The notes beneath the pieces are model-generated. The model did not search any database, was not told the origin of the DNA, and saw nothing but the letters and a program-made list of their open reading frames with translations. This document shows positions 38,454-48,318 of a stretch of DNA of 64,000 bases, piece by piece. The first letter of the stretch is position 1; each line of letters starts with the position of its first letter. The DNA comes from Ferrimonas aestuarii (GTDB lineage Bacteria; Pseudomonadota; Gammaproteobacteria; Enterobacterales; Shewanellaceae), in NCBI RefSeq assembly GCF_005116665.1, contig NZ_SWCJ01000004.1, positions 310,001-374,000 of the forward strand, in the 5' to 3' direction. The translations under genes and the position numbers were made by a program.

Positions 38454-38687
38454 AAAATATTATTCTCAAACCAATAAAAATCACTGCGGAGATTCAACCT
38501 AAGCAGCTTCATCCAACTCTTGCCACTGAGCGGCCTCAGTGATCTGACTCATAAATTCCAAGCTCAAAAGGGGTTTTCTATGAGTAGTGACACCTGCTTT
38601 TCCAAGCCGTCAATTTCACACTTTAGCGGTTGAAACTCGCCCTCTTAAATGAGTTTTACCATCGATAAATCGAATCGGAGATGAAAC

Positions 38688-40607
38688 GTGAAATTAACCC
38701 CCTTGGCAATTGCCACCGCCCTCACCCTGTCCCTGTCGGGCTGTGGCAGTGACAGCGATAACTCAGTGGAAACCCCAACCCCTGACTCAGGCTATCCACT
38801 CGAAAAGTACGTCGTAATGGACGTGGATCATCAACCTAAAACAATACGCACACACAAAGTGGTTTTTGGCCGCTTCGACGACAAGATCAAACCGTGGTCC
38901 AGAGACATTGCCTCCTTTGAAGATGGTAGCCCTAAACCCGACTATGACGCTGACAATGACGGTCGCATCACCGTCTGGGATGCCGAAGCCGCGGGCATCG
39001 TCAACCCAAGCATTGATTACCAAAATATCTCATCGAAACTCGTGGTTGAATTTCTGGCTCAAAACCCCGATGGCTTAGGACAATACAGCACTCGACCCGA
39101 TGTATTTGTGCAAGGGCAATACAGCGTCTTCGACCTATTAAGATACATGGTCTATAGCGACGACAGCCTAAGATTTGAGTCAGTGACGCCCTATACCGAG
39201 TCCAAGTACAAAACCACCGAATTTGTGCTGTCACAAGACATCAACGGTGACGGTGACTTCACCAATGATGGCGAATACTCACAGTCATCCAATTGGTATT
39301 TCCGCTTCAAAACCAGCGGTGGTGATTTCATGCGTGCCATTGGCGAGCCCGACGGCGAAGCCACCTATCTGCGAATGGATGAGATGTGGGCCCAGGATGA
39401 TATGGTGATTCGCTTCCAACCCTTCTATGAAGTCACCACCAAACGCCGACAGTACATCTGGCAAAAGGAAGTTGAACGCTTGGCCGCTCAAGGGGGCAAG
39501 TACCTGCTCGAACAACTTCGGGTGGTACCAAAGGCTGGCGGCATGCACAACCTAGTTGAAAACCTAGAGGTGACTGCCCATAACCTTCGCCCAGATGTGT
39601 TCCAGCCCGGTGTGATCACTGGTGTCGATCTGTTTATGTCCGCCATCGACCAAGGTTACGACATTAAACTAAGCTATTGGCCCACTCTGGATACTGGCGC
39701 GTCAGTTTACTCATACTCAATCAATGAAATTGAGGGCGACACCTCTTCTTCAGGTCAGGGTTGGATGATGCTGATAGGTGAGGACGAAATCGGCAAAGAT
39801 TACGGCAATAAGCTAAACGCCTTGCCTCAATGTAATTGGGATCAAACCGGCGCTTCCGCCAGCAGCAGCGACTTCCCCATTGATGAGTGTTTGGCAGACT
39901 ACCAATTTGGCTTCGGCGCCAACGTACTGCACCTGATGACTGACGTCTACGTCATGAATTATCCAAAGCAGTTTGCCCAAGCGGTGTGGGGAAGCCACTA
40001 CCCTCAATGGGGCATGGAAGAGTATAACGGTAATGATGGCAGTAAAGACTATGACTTTGGGCAAGGCGACAGTGTCAGCCTAGAAAAATTAGTTGCTGAA
40101 ACAGCCAGTGATTCAGCCACCATTTTGACTCCAACCCATTATGGCTGGGGCAAAGCTGACTGCATGTTGTGTCACGATGCAGACACCGGCCACAAAAACG
40201 GTGCCCCACTGCCGATCAACAGCGTCGATGGCTTTGATGAACCTCAAGCCTACTTCTGTGCCACCTGCCACGGCAGCAACGGCGCCCCGAAAGGGCACGG
40301 CGCCAGCGCACGCTGTTTCTGGTGTCACTCCAATTCAAAAACCCCAGACTTCCACGGCGACGCCTTTGCAAAACGCACCGTAAACAGCAAACTGGACGAT
40401 ATGCATCAAGCTTACGTGGATGGCGAACTGCCAGAGGATGTCTACTTCAATCATGGCTCGAAAACCAACACCATGACCCGAGATAAATCAGGTAACGCAG
40501 CATCTTACCCAGAATCCGGCGTCCAAAGCGGCACGAACTCTGATTGGAGTATGTCAAAGACCTTCCCAGATCCATACTCCTGTATGACCTGTCACGCGAA
40601 TCCATAA
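38688..40607 (+). CDS. Tetraheme c-type cytochrome lipoprotein with EF-hand loop
   Basis: The start is GTG at 38688 with GGAGAT six bases upstream. The N-terminus is a lipoprotein signal with lipobox LSGC. Four heme-binding motifs cluster in the last 150 of 639 residues: CMLCH (about 492), CATCH (524), CFWCH (543) and CMTCH (632). The first 480 residues form a large, mainly beta region; DADNDGRITVWD is a canonical EF-hand loop, and DINGDGDF is a second possible one. I do not recognise the large domain. It is probably an outer-membrane or periplasmic electron-transfer lipoprotein; terminal-reductase or sensor roles are open. Confidence 0.85.
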   Translation: MKLTPLAIATALTLSLSGCGSDSDNSVETPTPDSGYPLEKYVVMDVDHQPKTIRTHKVVFGRFDDKIKPWSRDIASFEDGSPKPDYDADNDGRITVWDAEAAGIVNPSIDYQNISSKLVVEFLAQNPDGLGQYSTRPDVFVQGQYSVFDLLRYMVYSDDSLRFESVTPYTESKYKTTEFVLSQDINGDGDFTNDGEYSQSSNWYFRFKTSGGDFMRAIGEPDGEATYLRMDEMWAQDDMVIRFQPFYEVTTKRRQYIWQKEVERLAAQGGKYLLEQLRVVPKAGGMHNLVENLEVTAHNLRPDVFQPGVITGVDLFMSAIDQGYDIKLSYWPTLDTGASVYSYSINEIEGDTSSSGQGWMMLIGEDEIGKDYGNKLNALPQCNWDQTGASASSSDFPIDECLADYQFGFGANVLHLMTDVYVMNYPKQFAQAVWGSHYPQWGMEEYNGNDGSKDYDFGQGDSVSLEKLVAETASDSATILTPTHYGWGKADCMLCHDADTGHKNGAPLPINSVDGFDEPQAYFCATCHGSNGAPKGHGASARCFWCHSNSKTPDFHGDAFAKRTVNSKLDDMHQAYVDGELPEDVYFNHGSKTNTMTRDKSGNAASYPESGVQSGTNSDWSMSKTFPDPYSCMTCHANP

Positions 40608-40608
40608 C

Positions 40609-40648
40609 CAAAAAAATCCGCCCCTAAGCATACGCTTAAGGGCGGATT
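40609..40648 (-). terminator. Terminator of the LuxR-type regulator gene
   Basis: AATCCGCCC(C)TAAGC and GCTTA(A)GGGCGGATT form a 15-base stem with one mismatch and a four-base loop. The T-run is on the minus strand, so it mainly ends the leftward transcript; the rightward cytochrome transcript meets the same hairpin without T's. Confidence 0.82.
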
Positions 40649-40702
40649 CCACAATCGATCTCGGTTGCGTTTAAACGCCCTTCAAATAAGCCAGCACCGC
40701 CT

Positions 40703-41488
40703 TTATGCCAGCACCTTATACTTGTAGGCATAGGCCACCAACTGGGCATTATTCTTCGCATTGAACAGCACCTTCAATTTATTAAGGTGGTAGTCCACTC
40801 CTCGTTCCGTCAAAAACAGCATGGAAGCAATTTCAGAGCGCGCATGGCCATCGGCGACCAACTGCAAAACCTGCCGTCCCTTATCATTAACCAATCCTAA
40901 ACCAACCAATGGGTTGATATCAGGAACAATACGACTGGCAAACAATACCTTATGAAAGTTCTCAAGACGCTCAATCAACTCCTGCTTAAAAGTGGACACC
41001 GCTTGACTCAATTCGTCTGGATGGCGGTCACTCATCAGGAAAAATTCTGCCGTGAACTCCGAATACTCGGGATCGCGATAGCGGAAGAAAAATCGGCTTC
41101 TGACGCCATATTTATCCAAAATAGTACGGCAATGCCGGCAGGCTTCATCGTCACCTTCGTAACTGAAGATCACCGAGTCATTATCCAAGTAAGCCCGCAT
41201 GTTGGGCTCAACTTCAATGCAGGAACTGGCAAACTCATGCCTGAGTCGTCTCATACTGGAGTTGGAAAACAGGAAGTTGTGCCGCTGGTGAGAGCGTTTT
41301 TTAGAAACCGGCTTGTAGAGCAGAGAGTCTCTGACATTGACCTGTTTACTTAACGAAACAATGTAGATGCCACCATCAAACTGATATTGGCGCACCAAAG
41401 AGTCAAACAGGGCTTGTAACTGTTTGACCCGTTCCCCACCCTGAGGAGTGATGCCATCGTTATCTAGTTGAAGGTAGCTGGTACTCAT
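40703..41488 (-). CDS. LuxR-family transcriptional regulator
   Basis: The 261-residue protein ends in a LuxR-type HTH domain (VLQLVADGHARSEIASML, then VDYHLNKLKVLF). The first 190 residues are an unassigned sensor region with a CRHC motif at residues 117-120 (coordinates 41129-41140), which could bind metal or respond to redox state. It lacks a phospho-acceptor domain. It is convergent with the tetraheme cytochrome gene, a plausible but unproven target. Confidence 0.85.
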   Translation of the reverse strand: MSTSYLQLDNDGITPQGGERVKQLQALFDSLVRQYQFDGGIYIVSLSKQVNVRDSLLYKPVSKKRSHQRHNFLFSNSSMRRLRHEFASSCIEVEPNMRAYLDNDSVIFSYEGDDEACRHCRTILDKYGVRSRFFFRYRDPEYSEFTAEFFLMSDRHPDELSQAVSTFKQELIERLENFHKVLFASRIVPDINPLVGLGLVNDKGRQVLQLVADGHARSEIASMLFLTERGVDYHLNKLKVLFNAKNNAQLVAYAYKYKVLA

Positions 41489-41586
41489 GGCTTTGAATGT
41501 GTCTCTAGAAAATCCAAAACCAGTATAAGATTCCCGAATGATACTCGCCGTGAGCTATCACATAACTTTTCCGCAACTGTGACTAG

Positions 41587-42519
41587 TCATAGTTTAATTG
41601 CCGTTTGCAACCAGCCTTGCAGCAACTGATGCTCGTCGTTGCCGATGATCCCAACTTGAGGGTGCAACAAACCGGGGAGGTTAACCACCTGTACCTGATC
41701 CGAACTGAGGGGCGCCGCTTTGGCATAGGGTGAAACGTCATCGCCATCAGAAGCCAGAACCAAAATCGGCAGGGTCAAACTGGAGAGCTGAGCGGTGGCG
41801 TCGACTTGGGATTCTTCAAGCTGCAACCGCGCCAAAGCCAATTGTGCCCCCTGGCGCAGATCGCCTTCTGGCACCCAACTTAAGTACCAAGGTTTAGGAA
41901 AAGCGACCAAGGAATCACCGAGCCCCATCATTGGCGCTTGTAGTATCAGCCCGCTGACATCATCACGACGCTTGACCAAATTCACCGCGGCTATAGCGCC
42001 CATCGAATTACCGATGACCAATAGTGGCTGCTTCGGGTTGTGGCGGTTAAGCCATGCGTCCAGTAGCTCACCGTCTCGCACCCCAAAACTGAACTCATCG
42101 GTGGCGCCACCATGACCTTGAAGATCCGGCAGCAGCACCCGATAACCAAGGAAGCGCCAATACAGCGCATTGACAGCCATGGTCTCCTTATTCATGCGAT
42201 AACCATGAATCATGACGACGGTGCCCTGTTGCGAAGTCACCTGTTCACGTTTGAGGTTGAGCTGGAATAGCTTGCCAAAGATCTCCCACTCAGCATTGAG
42301 CTTGTTTGCCTTAATCGGCTGACCTTCTAGATAGGCGAGGCATTGAGATTGATAACAAAATCGGCCGGTCTTAAAGCCATCTTTAATCAATTGCTGTTGG
42401 TCTTCGGCGCTCACCTCGAGAGAGTCAAACGCCAACAGACGATCCGCCACCATATTAGCGCAGCCCGTTAACCACAACGACATGACCGCCAGCATGGCTG
42501 CCACTCTCAATCTCTTCAT
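41587..42519 (-). CDS. Alpha/beta hydrolase lipoprotein
   Basis: The 310-residue protein has a lipoprotein signal with lipobox LTGC and an alpha/beta hydrolase fold: HGYRMN, the nucleophile elbow GNSMGA, Asp in ASDGDDVSP and a His near the end (LLHPQVG). Substrate is unknown; an envelope esterase or lipase is likely. It follows sco by 71 bases on the same strand and may be read from the cox operon. Confidence 0.86.
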   Translation of the reverse strand: MKRLRVAAMLAVMSLWLTGCANMVADRLLAFDSLEVSAEDQQQLIKDGFKTGRFCYQSQCLAYLEGQPIKANKLNAEWEIFGKLFQLNLKREQVTSQQGTVVMIHGYRMNKETMAVNALYWRFLGYRVLLPDLQGHGGATDEFSFGVRDGELLDAWLNRHNPKQPLLVIGNSMGAIAAVNLVKRRDDVSGLILQAPMMGLGDSLVAFPKPWYLSWVPEGDLRQGAQLALARLQLEESQVDATAQLSSLTLPILVLASDGDDVSPYAKAAPLSSDQVQVVNLPGLLHPQVGIIGNDEHQLLQGWLQTAIKL

Positions 42520-42590
42520 TCCTCGTCCCTGATCACTTAAGCATCCAATCGCCAGTGAATCAGCTTAAAGAGCAGAATTCAATCACTCGG

Positions 42591-43223
42591 TTAGTAGCTG
42601 CGGTAATCGGCAATGATAGGAAGGTCTTGTTTCATCTGTGCCACCGACACCAACCTGAGCTCTCCCGGCTCCCCTTGCGGGCGGAAGATCGCCTCCAACT
42701 GACCTTGGGGGTTGATCAGCACAATGTCAGCACTGTGGTCGACGCTGTAGCCCTGCCCATCGGGCAGATCCACCATGGCGTACACCAACCCCAAGTTCCG
42801 GCTCAAGGCATACAACTGCGCATGCTCCCCAGTCACCGCTTTAAACTCCGGATTAAAATACTGAATGTAATCCTTCAGCTTTTGGCCCTGGTCTCGCTGC
42901 GGATCCACCGACAGCAACACCACCTGTACAGGCATATCTTTTGAAACCGCCGGGTAGATGGACGTTAAACGCGCCAACGTCGATGGGCACACATCCGGAC
43001 AGGAGGTAAAGCCCATAAATAGCAGCGTCCACTGCCCAGTTAATTGGGCTTGGGTAAACGCCTGTCCCTGCTCATCCACCAACTGAAAGTCTTTAATGAG
43101 CCTAGGCTCTGGCAGCCACAACGCCGACACCTTGGGCTGCTCGCTGCTGGACAATGACAATGTCATGCCGGTGGCCAACGCCGCTACGGCCACCAGAGCA
43201 TACAACCAACGGAGATTTACCAT
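42591..43223 (-). CDS. SCO-family copper chaperone for cytochrome oxidase
   Basis: SCO proteins deliver copper to, or reduce, the CuA site of subunit II. The 210-residue protein has one N-terminal membrane helix and a thioredoxin fold with the copper motif CPDVC and a His in VDHSADIVL. It overlaps cyoE by seven bases at the end of the cox assembly cluster. Confidence 0.93.
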   Translation of the reverse strand: MVNLRWLYALVAVAALATGMTLSLSSSEQPKVSALWLPEPRLIKDFQLVDEQGQAFTQAQLTGQWTLLFMGFTSCPDVCPSTLARLTSIYPAVSKDMPVQVVLLSVDPQRDQGQKLKDYIQYFNPEFKAVTGEHAQLYALSRNLGLVYAMVDLPDGQGYSVDHSADIVLINPQGQLEAIFRPQGEPGELRLVSVAQMKQDLPIIADYRSY

Positions 43224-44188
43224 AGGGAGGCTCCGATTTGCGGGTTAAACGGCAGATAGTGATCCACCAACAGCAGCACAAACAACGCCAAAAGCTGCCA
43301 AATGGAGAACAGGAATAGATTAATGGCTGACTTAGATTTTGGGGCGAACTTTAGCTGCCACGCTTTCACCACAAACCACAAACTCAGTACCGTGGAACCA
43401 AACAGGTACAGCGCCCCACTCATGCCCACCAACACCGGCAGCATGCAGGCAATCACCAGCAGCAAGCTGTACAGCAAAATCGAGGTTTTGGTGTACTCCT
43501 CGCCATGGGTAACCGGCAGCATGGGGATATCGGCTTTGGCGTACTCCGCCTTACGGTGCACCGCCAACGCCCAAAAGTGGGGGGGTGTCCAGGTAAAAAT
43601 GATGATCACCAGCAGCAAGCCGTTACCATGGAAATCCCCAGTGACACTGGTCCAGCCCAGCAGTGGCGGCATCGCCCCAGCCAGACCACCAATCACGATA
43701 TTCTGTGGTGTCGCTCGCTTTAAAAATCCGGTGTAGATCAGGGCATATCCCACCAAGCTGGCGAACGTTAGCCAAGCCGTCAGAGGATTGATCAGCCCAT
43801 AGAGCATCACAAACCCCAAGGTGCCAATCACAAAGGCAAACACCCCGCCCTGCAGCGGCGTCACTCGCCCAGTGGCTACGGGGCGATTGTGAGTGCGAGC
43901 CATGATGGTATCGATACGGCGATCCAGAAGGTGATTTACCGCCGCCGCGGCTCCTGCCATTAACCCGATTCCCGTCAGGCCAGCAATCAACACCACGGGG
44001 TCGATCCAACCTGGGGACGCCAATGCCATCCCCACTAAGGCGGTTACCAGCATCAGCAGCACCACCTTGGGCTTAGTCATCTCAAGGTAATCTCGCCATG
44101 TGGCTGCAGTTTCCACACTAGAGTGAGCAGAAATTTGTGCCGCCTGAGCTCGTGAGCCGCTGGGCTTTATGGTTGTAGTTCTTAACAT
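43217..44188 (-). CDS. cyoE: Protoheme IX farnesyltransferase (heme O synthase)
   Basis: CyoE/CtaB adds a farnesyl group to heme B to give heme O. The 323-residue UbiA-family protein has about nine helices and the prenyl-diphosphate binding motif NHLLDRRID with [15 protein letters not shown] precedes the ATG. It overlaps ctaA by seven bases, matching the next enzyme in the pathway. Confidence 0.95.
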   Translation of the reverse strand: MLRTTTIKPSGSRAQAAQISAHSSVETAATWRDYLEMTKPKVVLLMLVTALVGMALASPGWIDPVVLIAGLTGIGLMAGAAAAVNHLLDRRIDTIMARTHNRPVATGRVTPLQGGVFAFVIGTLGFVMLYGLINPLTAWLTFASLVGYALIYTGFLKRATPQNIVIGGLAGAMPPLLGWTSVTGDFHGNGLLLVIIIFTWTPPHFWALAVHRKAEYAKADIPMLPVTHGEEYTKTSILLYSLLLVIACMLPVLVGMSGALYLFGSTVLSLWFVVKAWQLKFAPKSKSAINLFLFSIWQLLALFVLLLVDHYLPFNPQIGASLW

Positions 44189-45186
44189 TCTGCCTCCTTA
44201 AGCTGTGCGCTGGTTTCAGACACAGACACCCAAATTCGATAGTTAACCGCCACCGTCGTCAGCAACAACAATGCCGCTACGCCATTGTGGGCCACAGCGA
44301 TGGCCAGCGGCAGTTGCCAAACTACGTTGGCTAAGCCCAGCCCAACCTGAACTAGGGTTAACAGGGCCAGTGCACCTGCCAACTGACGTTGATGTCGCCA
44401 TAACTTAAAGGCCAAAGTCAGCAGCAGCAGAGCGGTGACCACCGCCCAGATGCGATGACTCACATGGATGGTCATCCGCGCCGCCCAATCTAAAGTGCCG
44501 AACTCATAACTGTGCGCCGGCGGTTGTATGGGCTGAAAGCCGGCGGCGAAGTCCAAGCGTTCCTGCCAGCCGGGTTCACACAGGGGGAATTCCGTACAAG
44601 CCAGGGCTGCGTAATTGGCAGAGGTCCAGCCTCCAAGGGCGATCTGAACAACCAACGCCAACAGGGCCACGACGGCCAATCGGCTGCCCAGAAAACCAAG
44701 CCGAGGTAAAGATTGACGGCGTAGCCACAATAGCCCCAATAGGCAAAAGAGGGAGAAACCGCCGAGCAGGTGCCCCATGACGATAACTGGCATTAAATTC
44801 AAGGTTACGGTCCACATCCCCAGCGCCCCCTGAAACAGCACCAAAGCAAACAGGGCTAAGCCATGGCCGCGCTGAGGCGTAGACCAACTTTTGACGGCAA
44901 TGATGATGATCAGCAGACCTAGGATAGAAGCGATGTATCTGTGCCCCATCTCTGCCCACGCTTTGGCAACCTCCAGAGGCCGCTCGGGAAAACGCGCTTC
45001 GGCAACCGCTTGATTGGCCTTTGCCTGTATCGGCGTTGCATAACCGTAACAGCCAGGCCAATCCGGACAGCCCAGCCCCGCATCCGTAAGCCGAGTAAAC
45101 GCACCAACCACAATCACCAGCAACGCGAGGGTCATGGTGGCCACAATCCAACCATTTATTGAGGCAAACCAAGGTTTCATCTTCAC
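44182..45186 (-). CDS. ctaA: Heme A synthase
   Basis: CtaA/COX15 oxidises heme O to heme A, the cofactor of aa3 oxidase. The 334-residue protein has eight membrane helices with the heme-ligand His residues in [23 protein letters not shown] and VAHNGVA, and conserved [12 protein letters not shown]. It begins three bases after the upstream gene's stop. Confidence 0.95.
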   Translation of the reverse strand: MKMKPWFASINGWIVATMTLALLVIVVGAFTRLTDAGLGCPDWPGCYGYATPIQAKANQAVAEARFPERPLEVAKAWAEMGHRYIASILGLLIIIIAVKSWSTPQRGHGLALFALVLFQGALGMWTVTLNLMPVIVMGHLLGGFSLFCLLGLLWLRRQSLPRLGFLGSRLAVVALLALVVQIALGGWTSANYAALACTEFPLCEPGWQERLDFAAGFQPIQPPAHSYEFGTLDWAARMTIHVSHRIWAVVTALLLLTLAFKLWRHQRQLAGALALLTLVQVGLGLANVVWQLPLAIAVAHNGVAALLLLTTVAVNYRIWVSVSETSAQLKEAEC

Positions 45187-45189
45187 CCC

Positions 45190-45732
45190 CTACCCGATTC
45201 GAGACAGCTTAAGCAGCTTACGCAGATCCGCCAGCACGTCTTTGGCTTGTAGAATCTGCTGCTCTTTGTCTTCCACTAGGGGATAGGCCATCACCCACTG
45301 CCCCATGGGGTCGACGATCACCAAGTTGTAGGGTGCCAGCGCCGTCGCCGTCGCCCCATTCGCCACTTCAAATTCGAATCGGCGTGCCGACAGGTGCTGC
45401 TCTAGCTTGGTATCAACCTGTTGCTCATGAAACACCACTGGTACTAAGCGATCCTGTTCACGCCCCAGAGCCAATAGGGTTTGCTGCATGGCGGTCAAGG
45501 TGTCTTCACAGACTTGGCGACAATCACTTGGCAGTAAGGTGAGCAACTGCCAGTGTTGCTCGGCGGGATTGGCTTGGTTAAAGGTGTGATAGTTGGTATT
45601 GGCAAGCAGTGTGCCTTTGTTGGTCACGCCGCCTTGGTACCAACCTTGAGACAGATACAGGTACGCCAGTAGCACCGGTGCGATAAAGACCCCAGATAAG
45701 ATCAGTAAGGTATAGCGGTTGCGGGAGTTCAT
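45190..45732 (-). CDS. Membrane-anchored thioredoxin-like protein of the cox cluster
   Basis: The 180-residue protein has one N-terminal membrane helix (about 9-30) and a thioredoxin-like domain with CRQVC, a CxxxC pair spaced as in SCO proteins. It lacks the SCO surroundings, so it is a distant relative or separate assembly factor. A gene of similar size occupies this position, just upstream of ctaA, in Pseudomonas cox clusters. A role in copper or thiol handling during CuA assembly is inference. Confidence 0.78.
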   Translation of the reverse strand: MNSRNRYTLLILSGVFIAPVLLAYLYLSQGWYQGGVTNKGTLLANTNYHTFNQANPAEQHWQLLTLLPSDCRQVCEDTLTAMQQTLLALGREQDRLVPVVFHEQQVDTKLEQHLSARRFEFEVANGATATALAPYNLVIVDPMGQWVMAYPLVEDKEQQILQAKDVLADLRKLLKLSRIG

Positions 45733-45855
45733 GGTTGCTCCTCTCTGATGAGGTGCGCAGGCGTGCAGCCAAACGCAATTTCAAGTTCCTCCCCCATTAC
45801 CGCTAGGAGAGACTGCTCACTTCTATTCATTCACTTTTGAGGACTGTTGCTAATC

Positions 45856-46611
45856 TCAACGCCCCGTTTCGGTTTGTGGTTCGCAAACACTGCGGCGAAT
45901 TAATATCGCCGCAATCACCAACCACGCGATGGCCAAGCCAAACCACTGCAAGGCATAGCCTTGATGCTTCTCAGGGCTCAGGCTTATGGGCTGCCAACGT
46001 CGAGGAAAGCCAAGCTGAGCAGGCTCCTCAACCATCACCAACCACGGCAGTATCCGCTGCCCAAGTTGCGCTTCCAGCTCAGTAAAATTCACCGCTTGAA
46101 TACGGGTGGCCCCAGATAGGTTCTCCTCCAGCAACGAGCTGGATAATGGGTTAACACCGGGACGATACAAGCGCCCTTCGATCGCCAATTTGTCCGCAAC
46201 TTCGGGCAAATCCGGTAACACTCGACGGTCGTTACCCGCAGCCACAAACCCGAGTTCTAACAACAACCAAGGCTGTCCTGGAGCCACCTCTACCGGCAGT
46301 AACCACTGATAACCCACCTTGCCCTCAAAGGTGCGATTATCCAGTAACAGGCTCTGCTGCGGCTGGGACGTTACCTTAGTCACCAATCGAGTTCCTGCTA
46401 GGTCGGCATCGGCTTGCAATAGCAACTCGGTCCAACTCAGTTGCTGCTGTCCCTGCATCTCGAGTTGCTGCATTAACGCCAGCTTCTCTTCGCCACGGCT
46501 TAACTGCCACAGGCCTAACTTGACCAGCAGGGCAAATCCCATCACAGTAATGAACACTAACCCTAACCGTTTCAATGCCACCTCTGCTGTACCGGAATTG
46601 AGCCTAATCAC
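45856..46611 (-). CDS. SURF1-family oxidase assembly protein
   Basis: SURF1 helps insert heme A into subunit I. The 251-residue protein has an N-terminal and a C-terminal membrane helix (about 13-33 and 223-242) around a periplasmic domain, with the signatures GLWQLSRGEEK, LLDNRTFEGKVGYQ and QPISLSPEKHQGYALQWFG. The listed start is GTG at 46611; a TTG at 46575 with AGAGG before it is an alternative that fits family length better. Confidence 0.88.
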   Translation of the reverse strand: MIRLNSGTAEVALKRLGLVFITVMGFALLVKLGLWQLSRGEEKLALMQQLEMQGQQQLSWTELLLQADADLAGTRLVTKVTSQPQQSLLLDNRTFEGKVGYQWLLPVEVAPGQPWLLLELGFVAAGNDRRVLPDLPEVADKLAIEGRLYRPGVNPLSSSLLEENLSGATRIQAVNFTELEAQLGQRILPWLVMVEEPAQLGFPRRWQPISLSPEKHQGYALQWFGLAIAWLVIAAILIRRSVCEPQTETGR

Positions 46612-46636
46612 TCACGAACACTCATGAGGGACAGCC

Positions 46637-46852
46637 ATGCCTTTGCTCTTCAAACTCGTTATTGTCGGCCTATTATTGGTGATCATTTTTAATCTGGGTC
46701 GAGCCCTAGTGATGATGCTCAAAGAGGGCGACAACGCGCGCCCCATGAGCCACTATCTCGGCCGCAGGGTTGGGCTATCCGCCATGATCATCATCCTGTT
46801 GCTGATCGCCATGGCTGCAGGCTGGATCACCCCAAACCCCCGTCCGTACTAA
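46637..46852 (+). CDS. Small twin-helix membrane protein (DUF2909-like)
   Basis: The 71-residue protein has two membrane helices (about 5-27 and 46-64) joined by a short polar loop. GAGGGAC precedes its ATG. It lies on the opposite strand between coxC and SURF1, three bases from the end of coxC; a twin-helix gene in this spot is also known in Pseudomonas. Function is unknown, with an oxidase role suggested by position only. Confidence 0.82.
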   Translation: MPLLFKLVIVGLLLVIIFNLGRALVMMLKEGDNARPMSHYLGRRVGLSAMIIILLLIAMAAGWITPNPRPY

Positions 46853-46855
46853 CTT

Positions 46856-47728
46856 CTAAAGGATGTAGACAAAAATAAACAGCAGCAGCCACACCACATC
46901 CACAAAGTGCCAATACCAACTGCTGGCCTGAAAACCAAAATGCTGCTGCGGCGTAAAGTGGCCTTTCATCACTCGGAAAAACATCACAATCAACATGATG
47001 GTGCCCAAGGTTACGTGCAGGCCGTGAAAACCGGTCAACAGGAAGAAGGTATTGCCATAGATGCCGGAGCTTAAAGTCAGGTTCATCTCTTGATAGGCGT
47101 GAACGTACTCCTCAACCTGAAGCACCAAGAAGCCTAAGCCAAGCACAATAGTTGCCCCTAACCACAGCTTCAATTGCTGGCGCTTGTCCTGCTCCAAACC
47201 CACATGAGCAAAGTGCAGCGTGATGGATGAGGTAAGCAGAATCAGGGTGTTATAGAGAGGTAGACCCTGCCAGCCCATGGCTTCGGTAGTTTGTCCCGAA
47301 GGCGTTACCACCAAGGGCCAAATCGCTTCGAAGCCGGGCCATAGCACTTCGCTGGTCATGGCATTGTTGCCTTCACCACCGAGCCAAGGCACCGCCACCA
47401 TACGTGCGTAGAACAGCGCCCCAAAGAAGGCGCCAAAGAACATCACCTCCGAGAAGATGAACCAGGACATGCCCTGACGGAAAGAACGATCCATCTGCTT
47501 GGAGTACATGCCCGCCATCGATTCGTCGATGACGTTCTTAAACCAACCCACCACCATCACCACGATGACCGCAATGCCAGACAGCAGCACGTAGCCAAAG
47601 ATGCCGGTATCACCACTTTTCAAGCCACCGACGTAATTGCCAGCACCCAATGCAATGAGAAACAGACCGATGGCACCAACAATGGGCCAATAGCTCTGCT
47701 CAGGAACGTAATATTTTTCATGCTTCAT
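46856..47728 (-). CDS. coxC: Cytochrome c oxidase subunit III
   Basis: The 290-residue protein has seven membrane helices with the subunit III marks WFIFSEVMFF, FHGLHV and SWYWHFVDVVWL. It stabilises the oxidase and its proton channels. It overlaps ctaG by four bases. Confidence 0.96.
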   Translation of the reverse strand: MKHEKYYVPEQSYWPIVGAIGLFLIALGAGNYVGGLKSGDTGIFGYVLLSGIAVIVVMVVGWFKNVIDESMAGMYSKQMDRSFRQGMSWFIFSEVMFFGAFFGALFYARMVAVPWLGGEGNNAMTSEVLWPGFEAIWPLVVTPSGQTTEAMGWQGLPLYNTLILLTSSITLHFAHVGLEQDKRQQLKLWLGATIVLGLGFLVLQVEEYVHAYQEMNLTLSSGIYGNTFFLLTGFHGLHVTLGTIMLIVMFFRVMKGHFTPQQHFGFQASSWYWHFVDVVWLLLFIFVYIL

Positions 47729-48318
47729 TCTGATAATTCCTTATCAAGTTCTGAAGTCGCCTCTTTAGCACTGACTTTGTCAGTGACGTTGTAGAGGGTG
47801 TATGACAGGGTCAAGGTGTGAATCTCTTCCGGCAGCGCCGGATCCAGATAGAACAGCAGCGGCATCTCTACCGATTCGCCACCTTTAAGGGGCTGATGGT
47901 TAAAACAAAAACACTCTATCTTGGAGAAATACAGCGCGCCGGTTCCCGGAGAAACCGAAGGCACCGCCTGACCAATAATGTCTTGTTGAGAACGGTTCTG
48001 TGCCAGAAACGCCACCTGTTTGGTTTCACCCGGATGCACCTGAATGCGATTAACCTGAGGCTCAAACTTCCAAGGCATATTGCTGTGCACAGAAGTGACA
48101 AACTCCACCGTCACCAATCTCTGGCGATCGACTTCGCCGCTTTGACTGGCGGCGGTGGTGCTGGTTTTGCCATTGATGCCAGTAACTTCACAAAACACGT
48201 CGTATAAAGGCACTAGAGCAAAACCAAAACCAAACATCGCCAACGTCACCAACAGCAGGCGTTTTACTAGCCTACTGTTGGCGTCTTTTGGCTTAGACGG
48301 CTGCGCAGGGCCGCTCAT
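47725..48318 (-). CDS. ctaG: Cytochrome oxidase assembly protein CtaG (Cox11)
   Basis: CtaG/Cox11 delivers copper to the CuB site of subunit I. The 197-residue protein has one membrane helix near 20-40 and the copper-binding ECFCF with nearby His in the periplasmic beta domain. Its ATG overlaps the ctaD stop by one base. Confidence 0.94.
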   Translation of the reverse strand: MSGPAQPSKPKDANSRLVKRLLLVTLAMFGFGFALVPLYDVFCEVTGINGKTSTTAASQSGEVDRQRLVTVEFVTSVHSNMPWKFEPQVNRIQVHPGETKQVAFLAQNRSQQDIIGQAVPSVSPGTGALYFSKIECFCFNHQPLKGGESVEMPLLFYLDPALPEEIHTLTLSYTLYNVTDKVSAKEATSELDKELSE

